A DNA stretch of 32,372 nt from Prochloraceae cyanobacterium (GTDB lineage Bacteria; Cyanobacteriota; Cyanobacteriia; Cyanobacteriales; JASJDA01). Positions within the stretch are counted from its first letter, which is position 1, and each line of letters opens with the position of its first letter. Positions 7,751-15,807 of this stretch are shown here, piece after piece. The translations under genes were made by a program, and so were the position numbers. The notes beneath the pieces are model-generated. The model ran no database searches. It was not told the DNA's origin and saw nothing but the letters and a program-made list of their open reading frames with translations. The DNA lies in NCBI GenBank assembly GCA_030065755.1, contig JASJDA010000095.1, forward strand, positions 1 through 32,372, given 5' to 3'.

Positions 7751-9391
7751 ATGAAAACTAAAACTAAACCGAATCCCAAAGTCATAGTAGAAGCAGATAC
7801 ACTTCTAGATTTCATCAATACGAGGGAGCCATTTAAAAAAGACTCTAAAGCTCTTTTGGAATTGCTAAATAAACATGAAATAGAAGGGTATATAACGGAA
7901 TCGATAGTAAAAGAAGTCGTGGAAAAAGCCAGAGACTTTCACAAAGATAATTATGTATACATGGAGGATCCAGAGAAGTTTGACGAATTTCTAGAAGGAA
8001 TTGAATCCGCAATTAAAGGAACCTTTCAAGAATGCGTAAATACCAACATTCCCAACTGCATAAAAGAAAAAAAAATCAATACAGTAATTACTCGAAGATC
8101 TAATTGGATTGAGAAATTCCCAGAACTTAGAGACAAAGAAATTCGCATCTTGCCAGCACGACGTTTTTTAAAAAACTATAGTTTTAAAAAACTCTCCAAA
8201 GTAATTTCTTGGGTTTCTGTACCTGCATTCGGGCTAATTATATTACTAAGTTTTTATTTTTGGAATTTCTTAAAAACAGAAAGTGTAGTGCAACAAGCAT
8301 TGCAAAGTGCTTATCAGACATGTAGCACTCTACCAGAAGGTCACAGGACAATATCCAACTATCAGAAATTAGGTCTATCTTGTTTAGAAATAGGCGAACA
8401 CCAAGAAAAGGATAAAGACCTAATTTTAAGAAGGGGACTAGACGCATTACAAAGGGTGAACAATAGCGACCAGGTTAATCCCCAAACTATTTTTTATGAA
8501 GGTCTCATTCAGGAACTGCTTGCAGACTACGAAGAGACCGATCGCCTCTATAAAAAAACCGTTGAATTGTATCAGAATCGCAACCTAGGAGAGAAAGACG
8601 TCGAGATCTTAGTTGAAATAGGTAACTATTTCGTCGCACAGGGAAAATACCAACAGGCATTAGTAATTTACAAACAAGCTCTAGCTCGATTTCCCAAAAA
8701 TACCCCTGCCTTATTAGGATTAGGAACGGCTTACTTTAAACTAGATAAAAATCTTGAAGAAGCTTTCATTGCCTACGAGCTGGCCCTAAAAAATCTTACA
8801 TCTCGCGATGCTAAGGCGGGCGGGTATCAACAAAAATTAAAAGAAAACCTAGCAGAAACTTACTATAATACTGGGGCTTTGCTCGTCAAAAAAGGCGATT
8901 ATTCAAAAGCGATCCAATTTTTTGACTTGGGAATAAGATACAGTGAAGTAAAAATGAAGTATTACCTGGAAAGAGGTAAGTTTTTGGCACTCATCTTAGA
9001 CGAACAGTATGCAGAAGCAAAACATTTTTTAGATTACTTTGCAGATAGTGAAAAAGTAACGCAAGAAAAAGATCTTTTTCTCTTCGGACTTGGTCTTGCC
9101 AATTTTGGTCTGAAAAAATACGATAAAGCAGCTCAGAGTTTTAGCAAAGCCAACAATTATTCCCACGCTTCTGAATATCTTACAAAATCAAGAGAGTGTT
9201 CCAGATCGTCCAATTCTTGTAAAAATTGGAGCTTGAAGAGCGATCTAAGTATCACAAAAGAAATTCAAGAGATATTTTCACCTTTCATAATTCATTACTA
9301 TCACACAGATCCCTTGCTGCAGATCGACCACCACAAATATCATCTCAAACATTCGAGAAACCCTGTTTTCGACCAACTCCTAGCAGATTAG
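7751..9391 (+). CDS. PIN-like domain / transmembrane helix / TPR protein
   Basis: 546 residues in three parts. Residues ~10-145 resemble a PIN (RNase-fold) domain: VIVEADTLLDFIN at the start, an acidic residue in SIVKEVVEKA, and a C-terminal part reading INTVITRRSNW then IRILPARRFLKN. In active PIN domains this last part is normally DAxxxTRD, so the third and fourth acidic residues appear lost and the domain may be catalytically dead (inference from family pattern). Residues ~151-175 are a single membrane helix (SVPAFGLIILLSFYFWNFL), preceded by basic residues, predicting the PIN part in the cytoplasm. Residues ~185-490 are TPR-like helical pairs (for example GNYFVAQGKYQQALVIYKQA, GALLVKKGDYSKAIQFFD). 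It lies 103 bp behind a Ser/Thr kinase and is probably functionally linked to it. The exact role is unknown. Confidence 0.78.
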   Translation: MKTKTKPNPKVIVEADTLLDFINTREPFKKDSKALLELLNKHEIEGYITESIVKEVVEKARDFHKDNYVYMEDPEKFDEFLEGIESAIKGTFQECVNTNIPNCIKEKKINTVITRRSNWIEKFPELRDKEIRILPARRFLKNYSFKKLSKVISWVSVPAFGLIILLSFYFWNFLKTESVVQQALQSAYQTCSTLPEGHRTISNYQKLGLSCLEIGEHQEKDKDLILRRGLDALQRVNNSDQVNPQTIFYEGLIQELLADYEETDRLYKKTVELYQNRNLGEKDVEILVEIGNYFVAQGKYQQALVIYKQALARFPKNTPALLGLGTAYFKLDKNLEEAFIAYELALKNLTSRDAKAGGYQQKLKENLAETYYNTGALLVKKGDYSKAIQFFDLGIRYSEVKMKYYLERGKFLALILDEQYAEAKHFLDYFADSEKVTQEKDLFLFGLGLANFGLKKYDKAAQSFSKANNYSHASEYLTKSRECSRSSNSCKNWSLKSDLSITKEIQEIFSPFIIHYYHTDPLLQIDHHKYHLKHSRNPVFDQLLAD

Positions 9392-9402
9392 GTCTATTGA
9401 GT

Positions 9403-9436
9403 CAATCCTGAAAGCGCGATCGTGCTTTCGGGATTG
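9403..9436. terminator. Inverted repeat between convergent genes
   Basis: A 12-13 bp stem (arms 9403-9415 and 9424-9436, one T-G pair) with a CGATCG-containing loop lies between the PIN/TPR gene (plus) and the glycosyltransferase gene (minus), 11 bp from each stop. Its position suggests bidirectional termination. Neither side has a clear T-run, so efficiency is doubtful. Confidence 0.55.
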
Positions 9437-9447
9437 GGAAACAACAA

Positions 9448-10707
9448 CTAGCTAGCTAGAGAAACATTGTTTTCTTCAATTGCTTGCAGATAGAGATCGT
9501 TTAGCTCTGATGCAACCTCATTCCAACTAAATTTATTTTCAACTCGTTTTCTACCATTTAACCCCAATTGCTGCGCTAATTGGCGATCGTCGAGAATGCG
9601 ATCTAGTGCTACAGTAAAAGCCTCCTCATTTTGAGGCGATACTAGTAAACCCGTTTCTCCATCGACAATACTGAATTGCAAACCACCCACCTTGCTAGCT
9701 ATTACTGGAGTTCTACTTGCCATTGCTTCAATTGCGACTAAACCGAAGGGTTCGTAGTGAGAAGGAACTACGCAAACATCTGCAGCAGCATAGTAAAAAG
9801 GTAATTCTCGATCGCTAATTCGTCCTGGGAATTGGGTTTTCGACCATAAGCCCAGTTCTTTGACTATCTCTTCGATACGCTTGCGTTCGATGCCGTCGCT
9901 TCTCCCAGGAGTTGAACCGCCGCCAATAATTAATTTCAAACGGCTGTCTCTACTCCATTTAGATTTGGCAACAGCGCGTACTAGGGTTTCTATTCCCTTG
10001 CGCTTGTCAAACCTTCCTAGATATAAAACTATGCGATCGTCTGGTTCCATTCCCAAACTAGCTCTAGCATCCGCACGATTAATCGAACCAAACAGATCGA
10101 TATAGGTTCCGCAAGGGATAATGACAATATCGCCTTTCTTAGAAACCAGCGATCGCATGTGTTCTTTTTCTTGAGGAGAAGTAGCCACAATGTAGTTGGC
10201 TGTTTCCAAGCAAGCTTTTTCTACTGCTAAACGAGTTTTCGCGATCGTCGGTATTGTCGAGACAGATTTATACTTAACGGCACCCAAAGAATGATAAGTA
10301 TGAACCATCGGTAGTGAAAGCTTCTTTTTTAACTCCAGTCCTATCCACCCAGAAATCCAATAATTGGCGTGTACTAGAGAATATTTCTTCCCCGATCGTT
10401 CTTGAAACTCTAGTAGGGCTTTGATAAAGTCATAACGATAGCTAAATATTTCTTGGCGAGGAATAAATTTTTCTGGTCCTGCACTCAAGCGAATGATGCG
10501 GCAATTCCGGTTGCGATCGACAATTTTTGGTAGTTTTGCATTACTCGCACGAGTAAACATATCTACTTGCCATCCTTGCTGAGCCAGTGCTTCGCCCACT
10601 TGCCGCACGTAAACATTCTGTCCGCCAGCTTCTTCACAACCAATTTCTATGGCTGGATCTCCGTGAACTGATATGAGTGCTATAGACTTTTTCTGTCTTT
10701 TATTCAT
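9448..10707 (-). CDS. Sucrose-phosphate synthase-type GT4 glycosyltransferase
   Basis: GT-B fold glycosyltransferase of family GT4, cytoplasmic, transferring a glucosyl group from a nucleotide sugar. Seen: N-terminal ISVHGDPAIEIGCEEAGGQN with the acceptor-domain glycine loop, VHANYWISGW, VHTYHSLGAVK, ATSPQEKEHM, the donor domain YLGRFDKRKGIETL, and the sugar-nucleotide signature PSHYEPFGLVAIEAMA containing the E-x7-E pair. The pattern closely follows cyanobacterial sucrose-phosphate-synthase-like proteins I remember from Nostoc relatives. No phosphatase domain is attached and no sucrose-phosphatase gene adjoins it, so sucrose synthesis is likely but not proven; another glucosyl acceptor is possible. 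The 419-aa length is normal. The ATG at 10707 is the only good start. Confidence 0.85.
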   Translation of the reverse strand: MNKRQKKSIALISVHGDPAIEIGCEEAGGQNVYVRQVGEALAQQGWQVDMFTRASNAKLPKIVDRNRNCRIIRLSAGPEKFIPRQEIFSYRYDFIKALLEFQERSGKKYSLVHANYWISGWIGLELKKKLSLPMVHTYHSLGAVKYKSVSTIPTIAKTRLAVEKACLETANYIVATSPQEKEHMRSLVSKKGDIVIIPCGTYIDLFGSINRADARASLGMEPDDRIVLYLGRFDKRKGIETLVRAVAKSKWSRDSRLKLIIGGGSTPGRSDGIERKRIEEIVKELGLWSKTQFPGRISDRELPFYYAAADVCVVPSHYEPFGLVAIEAMASRTPVIASKVGGLQFSIVDGETGLLVSPQNEEAFTVALDRILDDRQLAQQLGLNGRKRVENKFSWNEVASELNDLYLQAIEENNVSLAS

Positions 10708-10824
10708 AGTTATTGATTTTTCACTCCAATCTTCAATTCAACACGGACTATACCCAATTTGAGCTTTGAGCGGAGATTTTTGCCTCTGCCGTTTTTGAGA
10801 CTCCTCAACCCTTATATTGTATAG

Positions 10825-10898
10825 GTGCTAACCCCGAGAGAAATATTTGCAATAGGGACAGTCTTCCCCAGCGATAGGTTTGGGGTCGAGAGTTTTTT
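10825..10898 (+). ncRNA. Candidate small RNA with terminator-like end
   Basis: TTGAGA at 10795-10800, a 17-nt spacer and TGTATA at 10818-10823 form a possible promoter. About 40 nt later there is CCCCA/TGGGG (10866-10870 with 10881-10885), a few more bases, and then TTTTTT at 10893-10898. The product would be about 70 nt. I recognise no known cyanobacterial RNA family in it. The evidence is only promoter and terminator shape, so confidence is low. Confidence 0.25.
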
Positions 10899-11098
10899 CG
10901 TGAGGGGGGACAAATTGCTCAGGGTAAACGCATTTTAAAATATGCTATAAATGACAATTGGTTTAAATTCAGTTATACGCTTACTTTTATAGATTAATGG
11001 CTCTCGGTTTTGTCCCGATATCTTTAAATAAGAACAAAGAAGAAGATTTAAGCTCTAATGGTATTAGTTTTTTCAAATATTGCACGATACTATTTATA

Positions 11099-11287
11099 TT
11101 AGTATTTATGTATTAGGCAAGCAATTAAAGCTAATACGTGCATAATACGTATGAGCTTTTTTCTTGTCAATTTATAGTTATCAATAACTCTGGGAGAATA
11201 AGTGCAATTATCTTTGCGCCAATATTGGTAATTTTCGATCTTTTTTTTATATTTTTTTATTAAACTAGTTGACAAGAGCCTTGACAA
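11099..11287 (-). pseudogene. Possible transposase C-terminal remnant
   Basis: A 62-codon frame with the pattern IENYQYWRKDN ... LTRKKLIRIMHVLALIACL. This loosely recalls the C-terminal IEN-x-x-HW ... alanine/leucine helix of transposases such as the ISAs1 group. No N-terminal part, catalytic residues or clean terminal repeats are present. It may also be a chance frame in AT-rich DNA. Confidence 0.25.
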
Positions 11288-11310
11288 TATAATGTTATCT
11301 ATATTATATT
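11281..11310 (+). promoter_or_regulatory. Promoter of tRNA-Ser
   Basis: TTGACA (11281-11286) is a perfect -35 hexamer. It is followed after 18 nt by TATATT at 11305-11310 (TTATAT after 17 nt is equivalent). This places the transcription start about 10 bp before the tRNA, as expected for a stable-RNA promoter. Confidence 0.65.
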
Positions 11311-11326
11311 AGGGGATGGTCGTCCT

Positions 11327-11416
11327 GGAGAGATGGCTGAGCGGTTGAAAGCGGCTCCCTGCTAAGGAGTTATGGGGATAATATCTTCATCGAGGGTTCG
11401 AATCCCTCTCTCTCCG
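11327..11416 (+). tRNA. tRNA-Ser (anticodon GCU)
   Basis: Cloverleaf by eye: acceptor stem GGAGAGA (11327-11333) with TCTCTCC (11409-11415) and discriminator G at 11416. The D-arm lies around GCTGAGCGGTTGAAAGC. The anticodon stem CTCC/GGAG has loop CTGCTAA, giving anticodon GCT at 11361-11363. A long class-II variable arm precedes the T-arm GAGGG-TTCGAAT-CCCTC (11392-11408). The long variable arm and the anticodon together specify serine, reading AGC/AGU codons. The CCA end is not encoded. Confidence 0.95.
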
Positions 11417-11592
11417 TATTAAAAAAATATTCGATCGTAGAGTTATTATCGATCGGACTTAAAAAAACCAGATATTGATAATTTGTACTAAATTTAAAGA
11501 TTTATAAATTTATAGCCGATCGCTTGTAATAATCTTGTCAAGCTGACAAAAATCCCTACAAATAACAAAAGAGAAATAACAACAAAAAGACA

Positions 11593-12864
11593 ATGAATGG
11601 ATTAAAAAAAAGCGATCGGTGCCTCAAACCTACTGTAATATTTGCCCTTTCTCTGATAGCTGGCATTCTCACTACTGCTTGCGAACAACAACAAGCTGGA
11701 CTAAAACTAGGCAACTTATTGCCAACCACTGGGGATCTATCTTCGATCGGACAAAATATGTCTGGGGTGGTAGAACTAGCAGTAGAAAAAATTAACGAAT
11801 GTGGTGGTGTCAACGAAAATCCAGTTACTGTCATCTCTCAAGACACCCAAACCGATCCTAGTGCTGGCTCTCAAGCAATGACTAAACTAGCAGAAGTCGA
11901 TAAAGTGGCCGGAGTAGTAGGATCCTTTGCTAGTAGTGTTTCTAGTTCGGCTGTAACAATAGCCGTACGTAACAAAGTAATGATGATTTCCCCTGGTAGC
12001 ACTAGTCCTGTTTTTACTCGGGATGCTAAGAAGGGAAAATTCAAAGGCTACTGGGCGCGTACAGCTCCCCCCGATACTTATCAAGCCAGAGCTTTAGCTG
12101 TACTCGCACACAAACAAGGGTTTAAGCAAGTTTCTACTGTCGTAATTAACAATGACTATGGAGTGGGCTTTGAAAAAGAATTTGTTGAAGCCTTCCAAAA
12201 ACTAGGAGGAAAAGTAGTTAACAGTTCTAGTCCTGTTCGCTACGACCCCAAAGCTGCGACTCTCGACAGTGAAGCTAAAGCAGCTTTTAGGGGTCAACCC
12301 GATGCTGTGGCGGCTGTTGTTTACATTGAAACTGGTAGTGTTTTGCTCAAATCAGCTTTCGAGCAAGGTTTGAGCAAAGATGTAACTATTCTTCTCACCG
12401 ACGGCGTGTATTCAGAAGATTTCGTCAAACAGGTGGGCAAAACTGGCGATGGAAAATCAATTATCGCTGGCGCACTGGGAACAGTGCCAGGAGCAGATGG
12501 GGAAGGTTTATCCGAACTGAGGGAGTATTGGAAAGAAAAGAGAGCTAAAGAGATAACCGCATTCGTACCCCATGCTTGGGATGCAGCAGTATTGATGATG
12601 TTAGCAGCAGAAGCTGCAAATGAAAACACTGGAGTTGGAATTAAAAGCAAAATTCGAGAAGTAGCTAATGCTCCAGGTCAAGAAGTGAGCGATGTTTGCG
12701 AAGCGATCGAATTGGTCAGAAAAGGAGAAGATATTAACTATCAGGGCGCTAGTGGCAACGTGGATATCGATGAGAATGGCGATGTGATTGGCTCTTATGA
12801 TGTCTGGAAAGTAAATCCAGAGGGGACTCTAGAAGTAATCGATCGAGTTCAGCCAACTCAATAG
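11593..12864 (+). CDS. Branched-chain/neutral amino-acid-type ABC substrate-binding lipoprotein
   Basis: Extracytoplasmic solute-binding protein of the LivJ/NatB type (periplasmic-binding fold I), expected to be lipid-anchored to the outer face of the plasma membrane and to deliver an amino acid, amide or related solute to an ABC importer. Seen: a basic N-terminus, a hydrophobic segment and a lipobox-like ILTTAC with Cys about residue 30. The mature protein starts with KLGNLLPTTGDLSSIGQ, the typical first strand and ligand loop, then VVGSFASSVSSSAVTIA, MMISPGSTSP and VVINNDYGVGF. The 423-aa length is normal. No permease or ATPase genes adjoin it, so it is an orphan binding protein; the ligand cannot be predicted. 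A ribosome-binding site is not obvious. Confidence 0.87.
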   Translation: MNGLKKSDRCLKPTVIFALSLIAGILTTACEQQQAGLKLGNLLPTTGDLSSIGQNMSGVVELAVEKINECGGVNENPVTVISQDTQTDPSAGSQAMTKLAEVDKVAGVVGSFASSVSSSAVTIAVRNKVMMISPGSTSPVFTRDAKKGKFKGYWARTAPPDTYQARALAVLAHKQGFKQVSTVVINNDYGVGFEKEFVEAFQKLGGKVVNSSSPVRYDPKAATLDSEAKAAFRGQPDAVAAVVYIETGSVLLKSAFEQGLSKDVTILLTDGVYSEDFVKQVGKTGDGKSIIAGALGTVPGADGEGLSELREYWKEKRAKEITAFVPHAWDAAVLMMLAAEAANENTGVGIKSKIREVANAPGQEVSDVCEAIELVRKGEDINYQGASGNVDIDENGDVIGSYDVWKVNPEGTLEVIDRVQPTQ

Positions 12865-13039
12865 TTTTTTAAAGATTGGTTGTAATTGCTTAGAAGAAAT
12901 GTTCCCTCGATATTCATACAATTTATTGGGTAAGCAGGATAAATTATTTATTTGAGAAAAGTTGTCCTGTAGAGGGAATATTTTGTCTCATTGTTCCGTT
13001 AAAGGTATAGAGAGCTAGATATCGACGGAAGTCATATTG

Positions 13040-14374
13040 ATGAAAGATAAAAGAATAATATCTTTGTTACCCTTTAAACAGAACGATGCCATACAGAAGA
13101 TGGAAGAATTGTTAGCAGGTCGCTATCAGATTTTGAAAGATTTGGCAAGAGGTGGATTTGGTCAAACATTTCTTGCTAAAGATATTTATTTACCAGGTCA
13201 ACCCTTGTGTGTGGTAAAAAAACTCAAGCCTCAATTTGCCGATCGAGATACCCTCATAATTGCCAAACGTTTATTCGCTCGCGAAGCTGAAACTCTATAT
13301 AAACTAGGCAATCACCGCCAAATTCCTCGCCTATTGGCTAACTTCGAGCAAGATGAAGAATTTTATTTAGTTCAAGATTTTGTCGATGGCGATACTTTAG
13401 AAAAAGAACTAATTCCAGGAGAGCGATCGAGCGAAATTTATACGATCGAGCTTTTACGCGACATCTTGCAAGTGCTTTCCTACGTCCACCAAAACCGCGT
13501 CATCCACCGCGATATTAAACCAGCTAACATAATCAGACGTAAAGAAGACAATCGAATAGTGCTAATAGATTTTGGCGCAGTTAAAGAGGTTTCAACTCTG
13601 GCGATAGATGATAATGGAGAATCCATTATGACTGTAGCAATTGGCTCTCCAGGTTATATGCCTAGCGAACAACAAGCATTCAAACCCCGTTTTAGTAGCG
13701 ATATCTATGCAGTTGGCTTGATTGGAATTCAAGCTGTGACAGGAATAGCCCCTAATAAGCTAGAACCAGATTTCGAGACGGGTGAAATTTTTGATGCCGA
13801 TCTAAGCAGTTGTATTTCCATAAGCCGAAATTTAGCAGAAATTCTCGCTAAAATGGTTCGCTATGACTATCGCGAGCGTTATAAATCGGCAAAAGAGGCG
13901 CTGAAAGTTATAGAAACACTTTTTGACAAACAATCCCAAACCTATAACCCTCAAACCTCGATCGCTAGTTTTGAATCAGAAACTTCATCAGAAAATATTA
14001 CTTCTGTTAGCCCAGAAGATTTAGAAGAGACTGCTGAAAATGAAATAGAAGAGAACTTCTCTCTCAACTCAGATATTATCGATCGCTGTCAGGAAGAATT
14101 GACTCTTCACGTCGGGCCAATGGCGAAATTTATATTCAACGATATCATCACAAAACATCCACAGATGGATTTTAACCAACTAGTTGACATACTTGCATCA
14201 GAAATACCTGAAATACCAAAACAAGCCCTAATAGCGATCGAAACATTGATTGATAAAGAATTGGCCGCTCGAAAAAAAACTTCTACTTCTACTGTGAAGT
14301 CAAAGAATATTGCACAAAAGACACCTAAATATAAAAAAACTCAGAAAAAATATCGAGGAATTTCTTATAATTAG
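13040..14374 (+). CDS. Eukaryotic-type Ser/Thr protein kinase with a GPMA-type C-terminal domain
   Basis: Cytoplasmic Hanks-type kinase paralogous to the one at 6382: both share LL-x-GRY-x-I, GGFG-x-T, CVVK-x-LKP and PGYMP-x-EQ. Catalytic residues are present: the VVK lysine (about 60), HRDIKPAN (156-163), DFG (177-179) and GSPGYMPSEQ. After an acidic linker, residues ~345-410 form a small helical domain with the core CQEELTLHVGPMAKFI followed by MDFNQLVDILASEI. A similar GP-x-A pattern occurs in C-terminal domains of other bacterial signalling proteins (recollection, unverified). The tail is Lys-rich. Start: the ATG at 13040 has GGAAG 8 nt upstream, which decides it over the adjacent TTG. 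A DEP-domain gene follows. Confidence 0.9.
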   Translation: MKDKRIISLLPFKQNDAIQKMEELLAGRYQILKDLARGGFGQTFLAKDIYLPGQPLCVVKKLKPQFADRDTLIIAKRLFAREAETLYKLGNHRQIPRLLANFEQDEEFYLVQDFVDGDTLEKELIPGERSSEIYTIELLRDILQVLSYVHQNRVIHRDIKPANIIRRKEDNRIVLIDFGAVKEVSTLAIDDNGESIMTVAIGSPGYMPSEQQAFKPRFSSDIYAVGLIGIQAVTGIAPNKLEPDFETGEIFDADLSSCISISRNLAEILAKMVRYDYRERYKSAKEALKVIETLFDKQSQTYNPQTSIASFESETSSENITSVSPEDLEETAENEIEENFSLNSDIIDRCQEELTLHVGPMAKFIFNDIITKHPQMDFNQLVDILASEIPEIPKQALIAIETLIDKELAARKKTSTSTVKSKNIAQKTPKYKKTQKKYRGISYN

Positions 14375-14462
14375 GGACTCGATCGAAAGTAGAGAAATCG
14401 CGATTAGGGGTTAACGGCGAGAGTATGTCAACCTAGTTCCATATCAATTTATTACGAATTTA

Positions 14463-14492
14463 TTGACAAAATATCAAAACGATCGTTATTAT
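14463..14492 (+). promoter_or_regulatory. Putative sigma-70-type promoter of the DEP-domain gene
   Basis: TTGACA at 14463-14468 and TATTAT at 14487-14492 are separated by 18 nt. A second TATAAT occurs at 14496-14501. The distance to the DEP gene start (14595) leaves an untranslated leader of roughly 90 nt. This suggests that the DEP gene is transcribed separately from the kinase upstream. Confidence 0.5.
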
Positions 14493-14594
14493 AATTATAA
14501 TCTACTGAAAAAAATAATTTGAGAAAAAAACAACTGAACGTTCTAAAATCCCCGCAACACCAATATAGTATCTTCTTCGGAACATAAAAAAGCT

Positions 14595-15110
14595 ATGGAT
14601 AAAGAAAAACATCGGGTACTGACAATATTAATGATGCGCTTTGGACTAAGTGCTTATGTAGCAATCCCTCTGTTAAAAAATTGGCTTTCTAACCATCCAA
14701 ATAAATCTTGCGAGGATCTAAGTAAATTCCTGCTTGAAGGAAAGGTAATTTTTAAAAATGGGATTTTGCACGACGTTACGCGAGGAGAAATAATAGCGTT
14801 AACAAACCAGATGCGGGGCGATCGAGGAGTAGAGATAAAAAATCGTTGGTACAGTCTTAAATTATATCCTCAATGCTTTGTAGGTAGTGATGCAGTAGAT
14901 TGGTTTGTTAACACTCAAAAAGTAGGCAGAGAAGAAGCAATTCAACTAGGACAAATGTTAGTCGCTCGAAAGATAATTCATCACGTTCACGACGACCACA
15001 ATTTTAAGGACGAGCATTTATTTTATCGTTTTTATCAAGACGAAACTCAAGGAAAGAAAGCAAATTCTACTCAAAATCAAGCTTGGAGAGATATTGCATT
15101 AGACCTTTAG
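14595..15110 (+). CDS. DEP-domain protein
   Basis: 171-residue soluble protein. Residues ~78-150 match the DEP (Dishevelled/EGL-10/Pleckstrin) winged-helix pattern: GVEIKNRWYSLKLYPQCF, then GSDAVDWFV, REEAIQLGQMLVARKIIHHV, and FKDEHLFYRFY at the end. In eukaryotes DEP domains target signalling proteins to membranes or partners; bacterial versions are little studied. The N-terminal ~70 residues (VLTILMMRFGLSAYVAIPLL, LSNHPNKSCEDLSKFLLEG) form a helical region I do not recognise. It lies 220 bp downstream of the second Ser/Thr kinase with its own promoter-like sequence. A role as an effector or substrate of that kinase is inference from context only. Confidence 0.82.
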   Translation: MDKEKHRVLTILMMRFGLSAYVAIPLLKNWLSNHPNKSCEDLSKFLLEGKVIFKNGILHDVTRGEIIALTNQMRGDRGVEIKNRWYSLKLYPQCFVGSDAVDWFVNTQKVGREEAIQLGQMLVARKIIHHVHDDHNFKDEHLFYRFYQDETQGKKANSTQNQAWRDIALDL

Positions 15111-15129
15111 AAAATACCAATATTTTTTT

Positions 15130-15741
15130 TTATTCTTGCTGTATGCTTTTTGGCACCCCCACAGAAGAAAGATTGGCGATCGCTCTTAAGTTTTGGCAGC
15201 GAATTAATTCAGTAAAATTTAAACCAGGACGACCTTCAAGTTTGGCGAGTGTTTCTATTGCTTCTAAAAGATGTTTAGCTGCTTCTGTTTCTGTATATCC
15301 CCGTCTCGTAGCGACTTTAATTCCTGCTTCATCAGCATTGATTTGGATTTGTAAGCTGCGGTTAGTGCGCCAAATTTGACTAGCAGCGATCGCTGTTAAA
15401 CCTCCAGCTACGATCGTGCCTAAAGCGTCTCCTTGGAATAATTCAAAAGTTAGTCCCAAAAAACCTACCAGAGTCATGCCTTGATATACGTCTGGCTTAA
15501 ACCATTTTATTTTCAGCGAGCCACTTACGGTAGATAATAATAATAAATCTCGCTGTGGTTTAGATAACTTTTGCCAGAGATCGAAGTTAATATAAATAGG
15601 TCGGCTACCTTGATGCCAAGGCATGGGAAATGGGAAATCAATTACCTGCGATTGCTGGGGTTTGCTAACAATTTTGTTAAACATCCTTCCAGAAGCAGGC
15701 ATGATATCTAATAAGCGATTAATCTCAGAATTTAAATTCAT
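15130..15741 (-). CDS. DUF3318 family protein
   Basis: 203-residue cyanobacterial protein of unknown function. Recognised from the N-terminal pattern MNLNSEINRLLDIMPASGRM, then FPMPWHQGSRPIYINFDLW and LSKPQRDLLLL, which recur in this family. Two weakly hydrophobic stretches (GMTLVGFLGLTFELF and LGTIVAGGLTAIAA) suggest membrane association. A C-terminal helical region follows (GYTETEAAKHLLEAIETLAKLEG). The ATG at 15741 is chosen over the in-frame TTG at 15750. It converges with the DEP gene with only 19 bp between the stops. A small gene at 15808-15984 lies just upstream on the same strand, possibly in the same transcript. Confidence 0.82.
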   Translation of the reverse strand: MNLNSEINRLLDIMPASGRMFNKIVSKPQQSQVIDFPFPMPWHQGSRPIYINFDLWQKLSKPQRDLLLLSTVSGSLKIKWFKPDVYQGMTLVGFLGLTFELFQGDALGTIVAGGLTAIAASQIWRTNRSLQIQINADEAGIKVATRRGYTETEAAKHLLEAIETLAKLEGRPGLNFTELIRCQNLRAIANLSSVGVPKSIQQE

Positions 15742-15807
15742 GCTTGCCAATCTTTATCGACGTGCCGATCTTACAGAATTTTGTCGAGCGATCGCAGTTA
15801 AATTTTA

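Larger units (their letters stand above)
10708..11326. other. 619-bp degenerate intergenic region
   Basis: No intact gene. It holds a possible short transcription unit ending in a hairpin plus T6 (10866-10898), listed separately. A 62-codon minus-strand frame at 11099-11287 looks like the C-terminal end of a decayed transposase. The segment at 10999-11022 contains CTCTCGG and TGTCCC, inverted relative to CCGAGAG and GGGACA at 10835-10860, which may be remains of insertion-sequence ends. The 3' end holds the tRNA promoter. Confidence 0.45.

Noticed and set aside
12900-12984. Long-range pairing of TTCCCTC and GAGGGAA before the second kinase as a riboswitch
   Set aside because: About 60 nt apart with no internal conserved structure I recognise; chance pairing in a short leader is likely.
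15083-15379. 98-codon plus-strand frame at the DEP/DUF3318 junction
   Set aside because: It overlaps the DUF3318 coding sequence in antisense and begins inside the DEP gene.
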